From Galbula dea (Eukaryota; Chordata; Aves; Piciformes; Galbulidae): a stretch of DNA of 64,000 nt. The stretch covers positions 516,762-580,761 of the forward strand of contig VWZX01001039.1 of the NCBI GenBank assembly GCA_013399015.1, in the 5' to 3' direction. The translations under genes and the position numbers were made by a program. Shown piece by piece: positions 22,560 to 31,761 of this stretch (position 1 is its first letter; every line of letters begins with the position of its first letter). Under the pieces are notes generated by a model. The model was not told the origin of the DNA. It saw only the letters and a program-made list of their open reading frames with translations, and made no database searches.

Positions 22560-23850
22560 GAAACCCTCCATCCCCTAATGGATGCGCGAGGGGAGTTAGT
22601 GACAAAGGACGAGGATAAGGCTGAGGTGCTTAATGCATTCTTTGCCTCAGTCTTTAATAATAAGGCTCTTGTTTCAAAGNNNNNNNNNNNNNNNNNNNNN
22701 NNNNNNNNNNNNNNNNNNNNNNNNNNNNNNNNNNNNNNNNNNNNNNNNNNNNNNNNNNNNNNNNNNNNNNNNNNNNNNNNNNNNNNNNNNNNNNNNNNNN
22801 NNNNNNNNNNNNNNNNNNNNNNNNNNNNNNNNNNNNNNNNNNNNNNNNNNNNNNNNNNNNNNNNNNNNNNNNNNNNNNNNNNNNNNNNNNNNNNNNNNNN
22901 NNNNNNNNNNNNNNNNNNNNNNNNNNNNNNNNNNNNNNNNNNNNNNNNNNNNNNNNNNNNNNNNNNNNNNNNNNNNNNNNNNNNNNNNNNNNNNNNNNNN
23001 NNNNNNNNNNNNNNNNNNNNNNNNNNNNNNNNNNNNNNNNNNNNNNNNNNNNNNNNNNNNNNNNNNNNNNNNNNNNNNNNNNNNNNNNNNNNNNNNNNNN
23101 NNNNNNNNNNNNNNNNNNNNNNNNNNNNNNNNNNNNNNNNNNNNNNNNNNNNNNNNNNNNNNNNNNNNNNNNNNNNNNNNNNNNNNNNNNNNNNNNNNNN
23201 NNNNNNNNNNNNNNNNNNNNNNNNNNNNNNNNNNNNNNNNNNNNNNNNNNNNNNNNNNNNNNNNNNNNNNNNNNNNNNNNNNNNNNNNNNNNNNNNNNNN
23301 NNNNNNNNNNNNNNNNNNNNNNNNNNNNNNNNNNNNNNNNNNNNNNNNNNNNNNNNNNNNNNNNNNNNNNNNNNNNNNNNNNNNNNNNNNNNNNNNNNNN
23401 NNNNNNNNNNNNNNNNNNNNNNNNCAGGGGTCTGGAAAACAGGCCTTATGAGGAGGGGCTTAGGGAGCTGGGGTTGTTTAGCCTGGAGAAGAGGAGGCTG
23501 AGGGGAGACCTTATCGCTCTCTTCAGCTACTTGAAAGGCCATTCTAGGGAGGCGGGTGTTGGCCTCTTCTCCCTTGTGACTAGTGACAGGACTAGAGGGA
23601 ATGGGCTTAAGCTGAGCCAGGGTAGGTTTAGATTAGATATTAGGAAGAATTTCTTTACTGAAAGAGTGGTTAGATATTGGAATAGGCTGCCCAGGGAGGT
23701 GGTGGAGTCCCCATCCTTGGAGGTTTTTAAGAAGAGGATAGATGTGTTTCTTCAGTGGATGATTTAGGGGTAAGAGTAGTGTAGGGCTATCGGTTGGACT
23801 AGATGATCTTGAGGGTCCTTTCCAACCGTAATGATTCTGTGATTCTGTGA
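22560..23850 (+). mobile_element. Longer CR1 LINE split by an assembly gap
   Basis: Left of the gap, 22578-22679 reads GELVTKDEDKAEVLNAFFAS in frame, the ORF2 segment just before the reverse transcriptase. Right of the gap, 23425-23767 reads RELGLFSLEKRRLRGDLIAL, RFRLDIRKNFFTERVVRYWN and LPREVVESPSLE, and ends at a TAG at 23765-23767. The 3' UTR follows with 'TTGGACTAGATGATCTTGAG' and ATTCTGTGATTCTGTGA. Both flanks are free of stops, so this is probably one relatively young CR1 with its RT domain hidden in the gap. Its tail differs from the 1600-type group. It cannot be excluded that two separate CR1 copies flank the gap. Confidence 0.85.
22680..23424. other. Assembly gap (745 N)
   Basis: This is a run of 745 undetermined bases. 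Open frames crossing it are artefacts of reading N codons. The gap falls inside a CR1 element, which is consistent with a repeat-caused break. Confidence 0.99.
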
Positions 23851-26739
23851 GATGCCCCTGCTCAATCCCAACCCCTTCCTGACCTCTCCAAACAGGATGT
23901 CCTGATGCTCATGCCATCTCCTGGTTTAGAGAGGCTGTCTTGTTTTCCAGGCAGACTATAGGAGTTGCCAGAGCTGAGTCTGCAGGAACGCTGTCAGCTC
24001 TACACCTAGGTGCAAGGCCTTTCTCTGTCATCCTTCTGCTCTTGCTGTTTCCTTGTGCATGGAAGATGTGGAATGTATAGAGCTCCCCAAATTACTTCAG
24101 GGGCTCTCTCTCTCTTATTCCTGTATTCTGCAGGCAGGTTCCTTTCTGCCATGATCCTGTACCTGCAGGATTCGGTGCCAAGCATCAGTCATGTGAGAGG
24201 ACTGTAAATGAGGTTCCTTCAAAAACCAGTTCTCTTTTGCTGGAGGCCATAATGGGAGAACTGCTGTGTTGCCATTAAATCCCCTTTGTATCAATCTACA
24301 GAGCTTGGCTGTGGGTGAGAGGTCCTGGGATCCCAATAGGCCACTAATTAATTACCAACCCCCCAGTCTTTATTGGCAATGCAGGGGTCTTCCGGCGCCG
24401 CCTCTTGATAGTTAATTAGGGGGAAAGCCAAGGAGAGGCTTCATTTCAGTGGTGATCAGTTAACATTCCCCTCTGGCTTTATTCCTTGCAGACACATCTT
24501 GGCATTGTGAGGGGAAGCCAAGATTGAACATATGGTTTACTGTGGAGCTCTGACCTTCCTCAAGTGGGGCAAAGCCAAGAGGCTGGAGTTGCCTTCAAGT
24601 GCCACTCCAAAAGCCTACCCGATGCCATGGAAAGGCTCCAGGTCATTTCTGAGAGAGTAAACCCATGGGTGAAGTACCAGCAGTTGCTCTCTCTCTTGGG
24701 CTTCCTTACTATGCCACATGGATGGCTGCAGAACTTTCAGTGGTGCAGTAGAAGACACCTGTGAAATCTTTGCAGGGCTCAGTGCTCAAAGGCGGTAACC
24801 AGCAGCAGAGCTCCATGGATGCTCTCTGATGGAGACCTGCTGGCTGTGGGTGCCCTTTGGATGGCTCTGTCAGTCCAAGATAATGGCTTGGGATACCTGA
24901 GGGCACACTGCCACAAGCCACTGTCATCAAATGAAAAAGCACGTCTGGGGTGAGGTATGGGAGTTCAGAAACTGTCCAGCCATTCTGGGTGTGAAATCTA
25001 TGCCTGGCTGGCCTGAGAGAGACCTTGGATAAGGAAAGGAGTGTGGAACTGCTCATAGTGGCTTGCCAAGATCTGGGTGGGAAAAAGCTTCTTTTGAAGA
25101 GGATTTCTCTTCTTCTCCCAAGCAGTCGCCAGCTGCTGAGCTTGCTTTGTTGCCATGGCCTCGTGGCTGGGATTTGCTTTTCTCAAGACCTTGAAAACCG
25201 TTCTCCTCCCCAACTCCTCATGGAGTTTGCTGCAGCCTGTCTCCAGTAAAGCAGCTGTTCACTCCCTCTCTGGGATCTGCTTTGCCCAGAGAAGATTTCT
25301 ACTTTCATTTCCTTTTGCTCTGCAGTTAAGTTTCTGTCGCAGCCTCTTCCTCCAGCAGTCGCCAAAGAGCTCATCAAAGTCTACCTGCCCTGGTGCTGGG
25401 GGATGCAGATTATTAGTCTTTGTGTTCAAGGTTAGAGGAGATATTTCCTCCTCTTGTGGACTCACAGCTCTTCCAGGCACATCTTTAGCCTCTCCCTTGA
25501 AGATCAAAACCTCAGGCAGCTGGGACGGCATGACAGTAATGCTCATTCAGAGCATTGTTTCCTTTCAGTGACTGGCAGCCCTGCCTCTGGTGTGCTGAAG
25601 ACAAACTGACTTCACCCTGCTGCCTCACACTATGGGCCAATGTGTCTGGGAAGTGGCTGTGGTCACTAGTGACTTGTGGCCTTGTCCTGGGAGTGCTGGG
25701 GCACCCACCTTCCTTCTGTCCTCCCCAGCATGAGGCTGCTGGGACCTCTGCTGGGTCATCTCTGCCCGTGCCTGCCTGGACAACGAGCAGCTTGCAGTCC
25801 TTCCAGAGGGTGTGCTTGTGCCTACTGCTGTGCAAGTGTCAGCTTTGGCTTTAGGGAGGGTAAAGATCAAAAGGAAAAGGCTTTGGGAGCTGAGGTTGGG
25901 TTGTTACTTTGGGAGCTCCCTAGGCACTGACCTCACCTCATGGAAAGTGTTGGTGTAGTGAGCTGAGAGGTGCGGGGGTGCCAGAGGCTGAACATGTACT
26001 GTAGGGTTCAATAACTCCACTGATCTTGTTTCTTTTGCTTTTGCCCTTGGCCTCTGCTGCTGTGAAGGTGTTTGATGGGTGTTGACACTAAGTGTTTCCG
26101 CAGACTTCACCAAAGGTTCCTCCAGGCTGCACTGAAACATCACATACTTAATTATTGGCAAAACTGGATCCATTCAGTCTTGGGATGATTGGATGAGTGT
26201 CTGCTTTCCCTCCTACCTTGACCAAAGAAGGCTCATAAATAGCCATATTTCTCCTGGGACAAGGAGACTGATACCGAGAGCAGGTGCCAAAGGCTAATGT
26301 GGACAAAATATATCACCACTGGCTGTGATTTCCCAGATATGAGATGTCCTAGAGATGTGGTAGTGTGCTGAGCAGGGATATGTAAGAGTGGGAGAGTCTG
26401 GTTAAATCCCCATGTTCTGCACTCGGGTTTCACGTGCCTGTGCCTGTGCTGTGTGTGGAGAACAGCTGCTCAGGCCTGACTTTGGCCTGAGCTGGCAGAG
26501 CTTTGCAGCAACAGGAATGCAGCATTCAGGAACTGGCCCCTGGCACAGCCTCTATTCTCTGGAAGGGTTGTATGAGGGCAGCATGGTGCAGAGCTGTATG
26601 TGGGACCAGCACCAACAGTGGATCTGAATCCCCTTGGCCACCCAGTGACCACTCCAGGAGATCATTTTGTGTAAGGAAAGCAAGGCATTTGCAATGATGA
26701 CCAAGGAGAAGGAACTAGAAGTTGAGCAGAAGATGTGAG
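23851..26739. other. Single-copy DNA with a regulatory-looking block
   Basis: No gene is recognised. At 24345-24354 there is TAATTAATTA, followed by 'TATTGGCAATGC', a CpG-rich 'TTCCGGCGCCGCC' (24390-24402) and 'GTTAATTAG' (24411-24419). Frames near 24700-25900 (up to 138 codons) overlap in several phases on both strands and show no domain. Confidence 0.4.
24345..24440. promoter_or_regulatory. Candidate homeodomain-type enhancer core
   Basis: Two homeodomain-like ATTA clusters (24345-24354 and 24411-24419) flank a TTGGC half-site and a short CpG cluster containing the palindrome CGGCGCCG. CpG-dense motifs in otherwise AT-rich, gene-free vertebrate DNA are often retained by selection. There is no conservation data here, so this is inference from motif content alone. 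Confidence 0.25.
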
Positions 26740-27030
26740 CTCACTCTTCTCCCAAGGACGAAGCAATAGGACAAGAGGAAATGACCTCAAGTTGTGCCAG
26801 GAGAGGTTTAGGTTGGATGTTAGGAACAATTTCTTCCCTGAAAGGGTTGTCAAACCCTGGCCCAGGCTGCTCAGGGCAGTGGTGGAGTCACCATCCTTGG
26901 AGGGATTGAAAAGACACGGAGATGTGGTGCTGAGGGACGTGGTTTCGTGGTGGTCTGGCAGTTTTTGGGTAACAGTTGGACTCGATGACCTTGAAGGTCT
27001 TTTCCAAAAGGATGCTGTGATTCTGTGATT
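26740..27030 (+). mobile_element. CR1 LINE 3' end, 1600-type
   Basis: An ORF2 C-terminal frame reads NRTRGNDLKLCQERFRLDVR, NNFFPERVVKPWPR and AVVESPSLEGL, then DVVLRDVV. The natural stop is lost and the frame runs on to about 27028. The 3' UTR has 'ACAGTTGGACTCGATGACCT' and GTGATTCTGTGATT. It is 5'-truncated within ORF2, starting at the LFSQ segment. Confidence 0.93.
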
Positions 27031-29207
27031 AGAAGGATGTTGGAAGTTGCTGACAAAGTCAAAGGATCTGGATCTGATGAGTGCTGGGAAAGAGATCAGA
27101 GGAGGTAACTAGGGCAGAAGATAGGTTACATGATTAGAGTCATCTCAGCGCTTCCTGACTTGAGCAGCTCTGCCCACTGCCGCTTACTCCCCCAGCAATG
27201 CCATGCCAGCACTTCCAGGGCTGTCCCCTGGCCAGAGGGCTCGTGTTAGTGTTGCAGTCCTTTAGCTGGAGGGCAGCACACTGCTCCTTCCGTCCCACTC
27301 TCCTCTCACAGGGCTTTGCGGAGCTGACATTCTGCGGCTGGTGCGACCCAGCACGTGCCTCTGCTCCTGGGCAGCAGCTGGGAAATCCATTCGCTCAGCA
27401 GGTGTGTGCTTGCATTCTCTGGAAGAAGAGGCTTGTTGGAAGAGGGAAGGAAGAGAACAGAGGAAAAACTAGAAGGGGAGCAGGAGGAAATAAAGGCAAG
27501 TAGAAGAGAGAAGGGAGGAAAAAGGCAACGAATGAGTGGAAAAAAATGAGAGTGTGGAAAGGACTGCGTGTCCCCAGTTGCTTTGAGCGCTCAGCAGATC
27601 CTGTGGTATGTCTGCTTTAGTACTGACAGAGTTCTCCCTTCTGTCGGCTTGTTTCCTAATTGCCGGTCTTGTAAACTGCTTGATTTATGGCTCTGTTCAT
27701 CAGCTCTGGCCCTCGGGTATAACATGCTTTTCCTTCCAGGCTGGGAAGAGAATAACGAATTAACAGCCTTAGGTTCAATGAGAAGCTGAGCATTCAGGGA
27801 TCTTTATTGTGATGCACGTGCCAAATCTTAACTGCTTAATTTTTACTTCTCATTCATGGAGGGGATTCAATGGCTTCTTCCCCAGGGCAGCAGCTGCATC
27901 CTGGATGCGTGGTGCCTTTGAAGTGTCCCACAAGAGAAGCCACCAAGGAATGGTTTCGCTGTTGGTTTGCACAGAGAGCTCAATCTGTTTCTCTGCAGCT
28001 TGCTCTGAAGCTGACATTGTGTGCCATACATGCTTGTCTGGGACAAACTTCCTTCCAGTCCAGCTGAGGGTTGGAGATCAAGCCAGAGAACAAACAGCCC
28101 TGCTGGGCTGGACCCATGACCCCTGGTGTGCAAGCAGCCATCAAGCTAACCACTGGCCCTCATCCCCATGTTCAGCCCTGAGAAGAGGTTTGTCCTAGAC
28201 CCTGGAGTAGTGTTGGTAGACTCAGTGCAACTTCAATCATTTGCTGAGGGAACCGAATCCCTCTGCTCCCCCAGGCCTCCATGGCAGTCCAGGGCCTTCC
28301 GCAGGGCTCTGATCCGTGTGGCTGTCTGGCCACACAGTGATGCGCTGTGTTTGAAGAGCATCCAGGCCTTGATATGATAAAGTTTGTCCATCTCTGCCAC
28401 CCTGGAGGGTTGTGAGGATGGAAGGTCCCTTGGGTTCAGAGCACGTGGCAGTTCTCCTTAACCAGTTCAGAGGACTGTGGCCAGGAAGTCATGGCATGTT
28501 CAGACAGTAGCTCTGCAGCACCACAGACACACAGCAGCATGGGGACTTCATGGGAAAGAAAATGCCTGTAAACCAAAACCTTTGTGGAGGAAGAAAACTC
28601 TTGTAAAGAGCAGAGAAGCCACTGTAGAAGTGTGGGTGCTCTTCTGCAAGCTTCAGGCCTTGCAGGTCTTGGGCAGATAAAGTTTAAGCTGACGAGTCCC
28701 CTCAGGACTTAGCAGCCTCTTAGAATGCTGTTGCTACCTCTGAGCTGCTTCGTGGCTGCAGCTGATAAAGCTGATCCCCTGAAAATGGCTTTGTGCCCTC
28801 TGCATGCTGCTGTAGGAACGAGGTGTTCAGCTCTGCATCACATGAGGCTATGTGGAGGAGAGAGCTGGGGAAGTCAAGTGGAGCATTCATAGAAGGCCTG
28901 CAGCCCCTCAGGTGCTGTAAAAACTCAGAGGGAGAGGCTTAATACACCTGCTTAGTCCTGATCCGCTCCTCACTTGTCTGCAGGAGCTCAGCTGGATAGA
29001 GTGGCTTCTCTTTCGAGACTCCTGCAGCAGCAAGAGGTGCTGATGGCTGCTTTTTCTCTTGGGGCACATACAGTAAAGCAGAGCAAGGATAAACTACAGG
29101 GTACAGCTTTTCTTACCTTGTAGAATTAGCAGTGCAGCTTGATTAGATCATTGTGGCCATTCTGTGTGTTTTGTCTCTTGCTCTTCCTTCCCTTGGTGGT
29201 TCTGCAG
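27031..29207. other. Single-copy DNA, nothing firm recognised
   Basis: A purine-rich tract lies near 27420-27550. The stretch 27600-27860 is moderately AT-rich with several CpGs and could be a conserved noncoding element, but this cannot be tested here. Frames of up to 129 codons have no domain. Confidence 0.4.
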
Positions 29208-29394
29208 GTGCAGACAACAGCATCAGTGTCTAAGGAGCAGGGAAGTGGTGTCTTTGAGCACCCTGTGCTGGAAGCACTGTCCAGCCCAAGCCTGGCACAC
29301 TGCAGTGCAGCTGTCCCAAGCAGTCTGAAAGCTTCAGCTCTTGGATCATATTCTTTGACTTCAGACAAGACTTGGAGTGGGCTGGGTCCCACGG
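29208..29394 (+). other. Candidate coding exon (unverified)
   Basis: A pyrimidine-rich tract ends at TTCTGCAG (29200-29207). It is followed by 62 open codons, beginning VQTTASVSKEQGSGVFEHPV and ending at a GTATGT donor at 29395. The phase is 0 at the start and 1 at the end. Read from an upstream ATG at 29139 the same frame would give a hydrophobic leader (MIRSLWPFCVFCLLLFLPLV), so a short secreted product is an alternative reading. The product is Ser-rich and matches no family I know. Splice-like signals around a short open frame are common by chance. Confidence 0.18.
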
Positions 29395-31111
29395 GTATGT
29401 ACATCATCTCCTACTGGATCCCTGATGGGACCTTCATTTTTATTTAAAATCCAGGAGTTCTCACCCTGCTGCCTCCTTCCAAATAACCTAGGAAGGCTGT
29501 CACAGGACAGCAGATCCTGGAGTGCAAAGCATGAAGACAGGACTGCAGCATTCTTCATGGGCAGCTACGTACCACGGCAGTAGTCATTTGGTTCCTCAGG
29601 CCACATGGTCCAGGATCCAAGAGTGCAAGGATGGAAGATCAAAGGAGCATCCTGCTTGCATTTCACACAGCCTATTACCAAGAATATTAACTACTAATTA
29701 CCAAACTAATTCAAATATATACTCAAAGTGTAAGTGTTACCACCTACTGATAAGAAAGCCAAAACTGCTTTTGGTTCTGTGTGTATGTGCTCACACCCAT
29801 GCAGAATTGCTGTCATCTTGGCAGGCAAGATGGTTCAGATCCAATAAATGCAGGAGGTTCAAGGTCCTGGCTGTATCTTGCATCTGGCTGATCAACCACC
29901 TAAGGCTGTGAGCCAGCAGCTGAGATAAAGGAGAAGTCATCTGGGATCTGTGTTCAGGCTGGGCAGAGGAGATGCCTGCACCCTTCCCCTCCTCCCACAC
30001 AAAGGTTGGATTGGTTTCTAAGCTTGGGACCAAATCATCTCCACCAGATGTTGCTGTGGGTGGGAGCACAGCACAAACAGCTTCTCTTTGGAGATGTTCC
30101 TACTGCTTGCACTGCACAAGGAGCTTTAAATGGGATCAGAGCGAGGTATTTCTCTTTAAACCCTATATTCACATGCCAAGAGCTTCTCTATCACCTCTGA
30201 CCTGTTCCTGCCTGGCTGCTGGTATGGATCTAAGTGCTACAGCTTTCAATCAGCTTCCAGACAATTGAACAGGAGCTGTTCCAAATACCATCACTTTCCC
30301 TCTCCCCTGCCTGTGAGGAGGAATTATCTCGAGCAGGTCGTAGTGGTGTGTGTAATAATGACTGTATCAGTGAACATGGTTCCTGGTGTCTGTAAGCAGG
30401 TTAAAAAAAAAAGGCTGCTAGTAGTCAGAGGATATCTTACAGCTGAAGATGTGATAGGTGAGTATCTGTTCCATCTTTAGAATCTTTTCTTCTTTTTGTA
30501 AGTTACTGTATCTCAGCTAAAGGTTACTGCCCCTCTGCTGTCTGGGCTTTTTCCTGCAGCTCAGGTAAGTAACTCTGCTCGAGCTTCTGTTCTGCACAGC
30601 ACCAAGTCCAAAAGGTTTGTGTGGAAGCCCTGCTGATATGCTCTTCCTGTTCAGGGGGAAGACATCAAGGATCTGACCTTTCACAGGAGTTGGCTTCACT
30701 GTGCATGCCCTGTGGTCACAACAGCTGCTCTGTGACACTCCCAGCCTCAGTGGGCACTTCTGTCCAGCCAGTCAACTATAGATAGCATGAAAGGATGGAC
30801 TTGGTGAGGCTTTTGGAGGGTGAGCCCCTGGATTTGTGCATAAACCCCAGGAACAGTGTTAATTTGTGTGTCAGAGATCACAACCAGAACTGTGCACTGG
30901 ACAATAAGAGGCTTCTGGACCTCATACCAGTTGGGCAAGGAGGCTCTCTTCCTAGCAGAGTGCTGTAACAAATGGCTGGTGTCAGAGCTGTGGGGCTGAT
31001 CTCACCAGGCCTGTGTGCTCCTGGGGCAGAGAAAAGTCTGCACACATCATTTTGGTGGCTATCAGGCACCAAAGACCTAGGCCAAATGCTCTTCCCCACA
31101 GCAAAGGTTTC
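29395..31111. other. Single-copy DNA with a splice-like motif
   Basis: No gene is recognised. Near 30545-30570 a pyrimidine tract and CAG are followed almost at once by a consensus donor, AGGTAAGTAA. An A-rich run lies at about 30400. Frames are short and overlap on both strands. Confidence 0.4.
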
Positions 31112-31393
31112 TAGAACGATAGAATCAGAATGGTTTGTTTTGGAAGGGACAAAACCCCCTGCAGTCAGCAGGGACAGCTTCAGCTAGATCAGGTTGCTCA
31201 GAGCCCCAGACAGCCTGACCTGGACTGGTTCCAGGGATGGGACAGCTCCCACCTCTTTGGGCAACCTGGGCCAGCTCTCACCATCCTCAGTGTAAAACAT
31301 TTCTTCCTTCTATCCAGTCTAAGTCTCTCTCTTTTAGTCTAGAAACATTACCCCTTGTCCTTTTCACAAGAGGCCCTGCTAAAAAAGATTGTC
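31112..31393 (-). mobile_element. CR1 LINE 3' end, minus strand
   Basis: The plus strand shows the inverted CR1 tail: 'AGAATCAGAATGG', 'GGAAGGGACAAAACCCCCTG', 'CAGGTTGCTCAGAGCCCC', 'TTCCAGGGATGGGACAGC', 'GGGCAACCTGGGCCAG' and 'ACATTACCCCTTGTCC'. The subfamily style differs from the 1600-type copies. ORF2 frames are broken. Confidence 0.9.
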
Positions 31394-31563
31394 ATGATGA
31401 GTTTCATGATTCAAAGAGTGAATTCAGCCTTGAGGGCTCCTGGGGTGAGGGAATAAGGATTGTCACAGCATTCCTCATCAAGCTGCAGTCTCCAGCGCCT
31501 TTATGGGTGCAGGATGCCTTTGCCCTGTGGCTCTGTGATATCTTCTGGAGGTACAAAAGTGCA

Positions 31564-31761
31564 GAGGAAGAATTTCTTCCTTGAGAGGGTTATCAGGCAT
31601 TGTCCCTGGCTGCCCAGGGAGGTGGTGGAATCACCATCCCTGGAAGTTAGATGTGGTTCCTGGGCCATGGTTTAGTGGTGAGCATGGCAGTGTTGGGTGG
31701 ATGCTTGGACTCAATGATCTTGGAGGGCTTTTCCAACCAGAATGGTTCTAGGATTCTATAA
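31564..31761 (+). mobile_element. CR1 LINE 3' end, short
   Basis: Starting within 'GAAGAATTTCTTCCTTGAGA', the frame reads FFLERVIRHCPWLPREVVES and then loses the usual continuation through a small deletion after SPSLEV. The 3' UTR has 'GGCAGTGTTGGGTGGATG', 'TTGGACTCAATGATCTTGG', 'CTTTTCCAACCAG' and a decayed terminal repeat. It lies about 170 bases from the minus-strand CR1 at 31112-31393, with their 5' ends facing each other. Confidence 0.9.

Noticed and set aside
22448..23542. Three long open frames of 272-364 codons across 22448-23542
   Set aside because: They consist mostly of undetermined N codons from the assembly gap; only the short CR1-derived ends are real sequence.
28075..28165. 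Possible tRNA-derived SINE head ('AAGCTAACCACTGGCCC')
   Set aside because: Matches only a short A-box/B-box-like phrase, with no recognisable core or tail.
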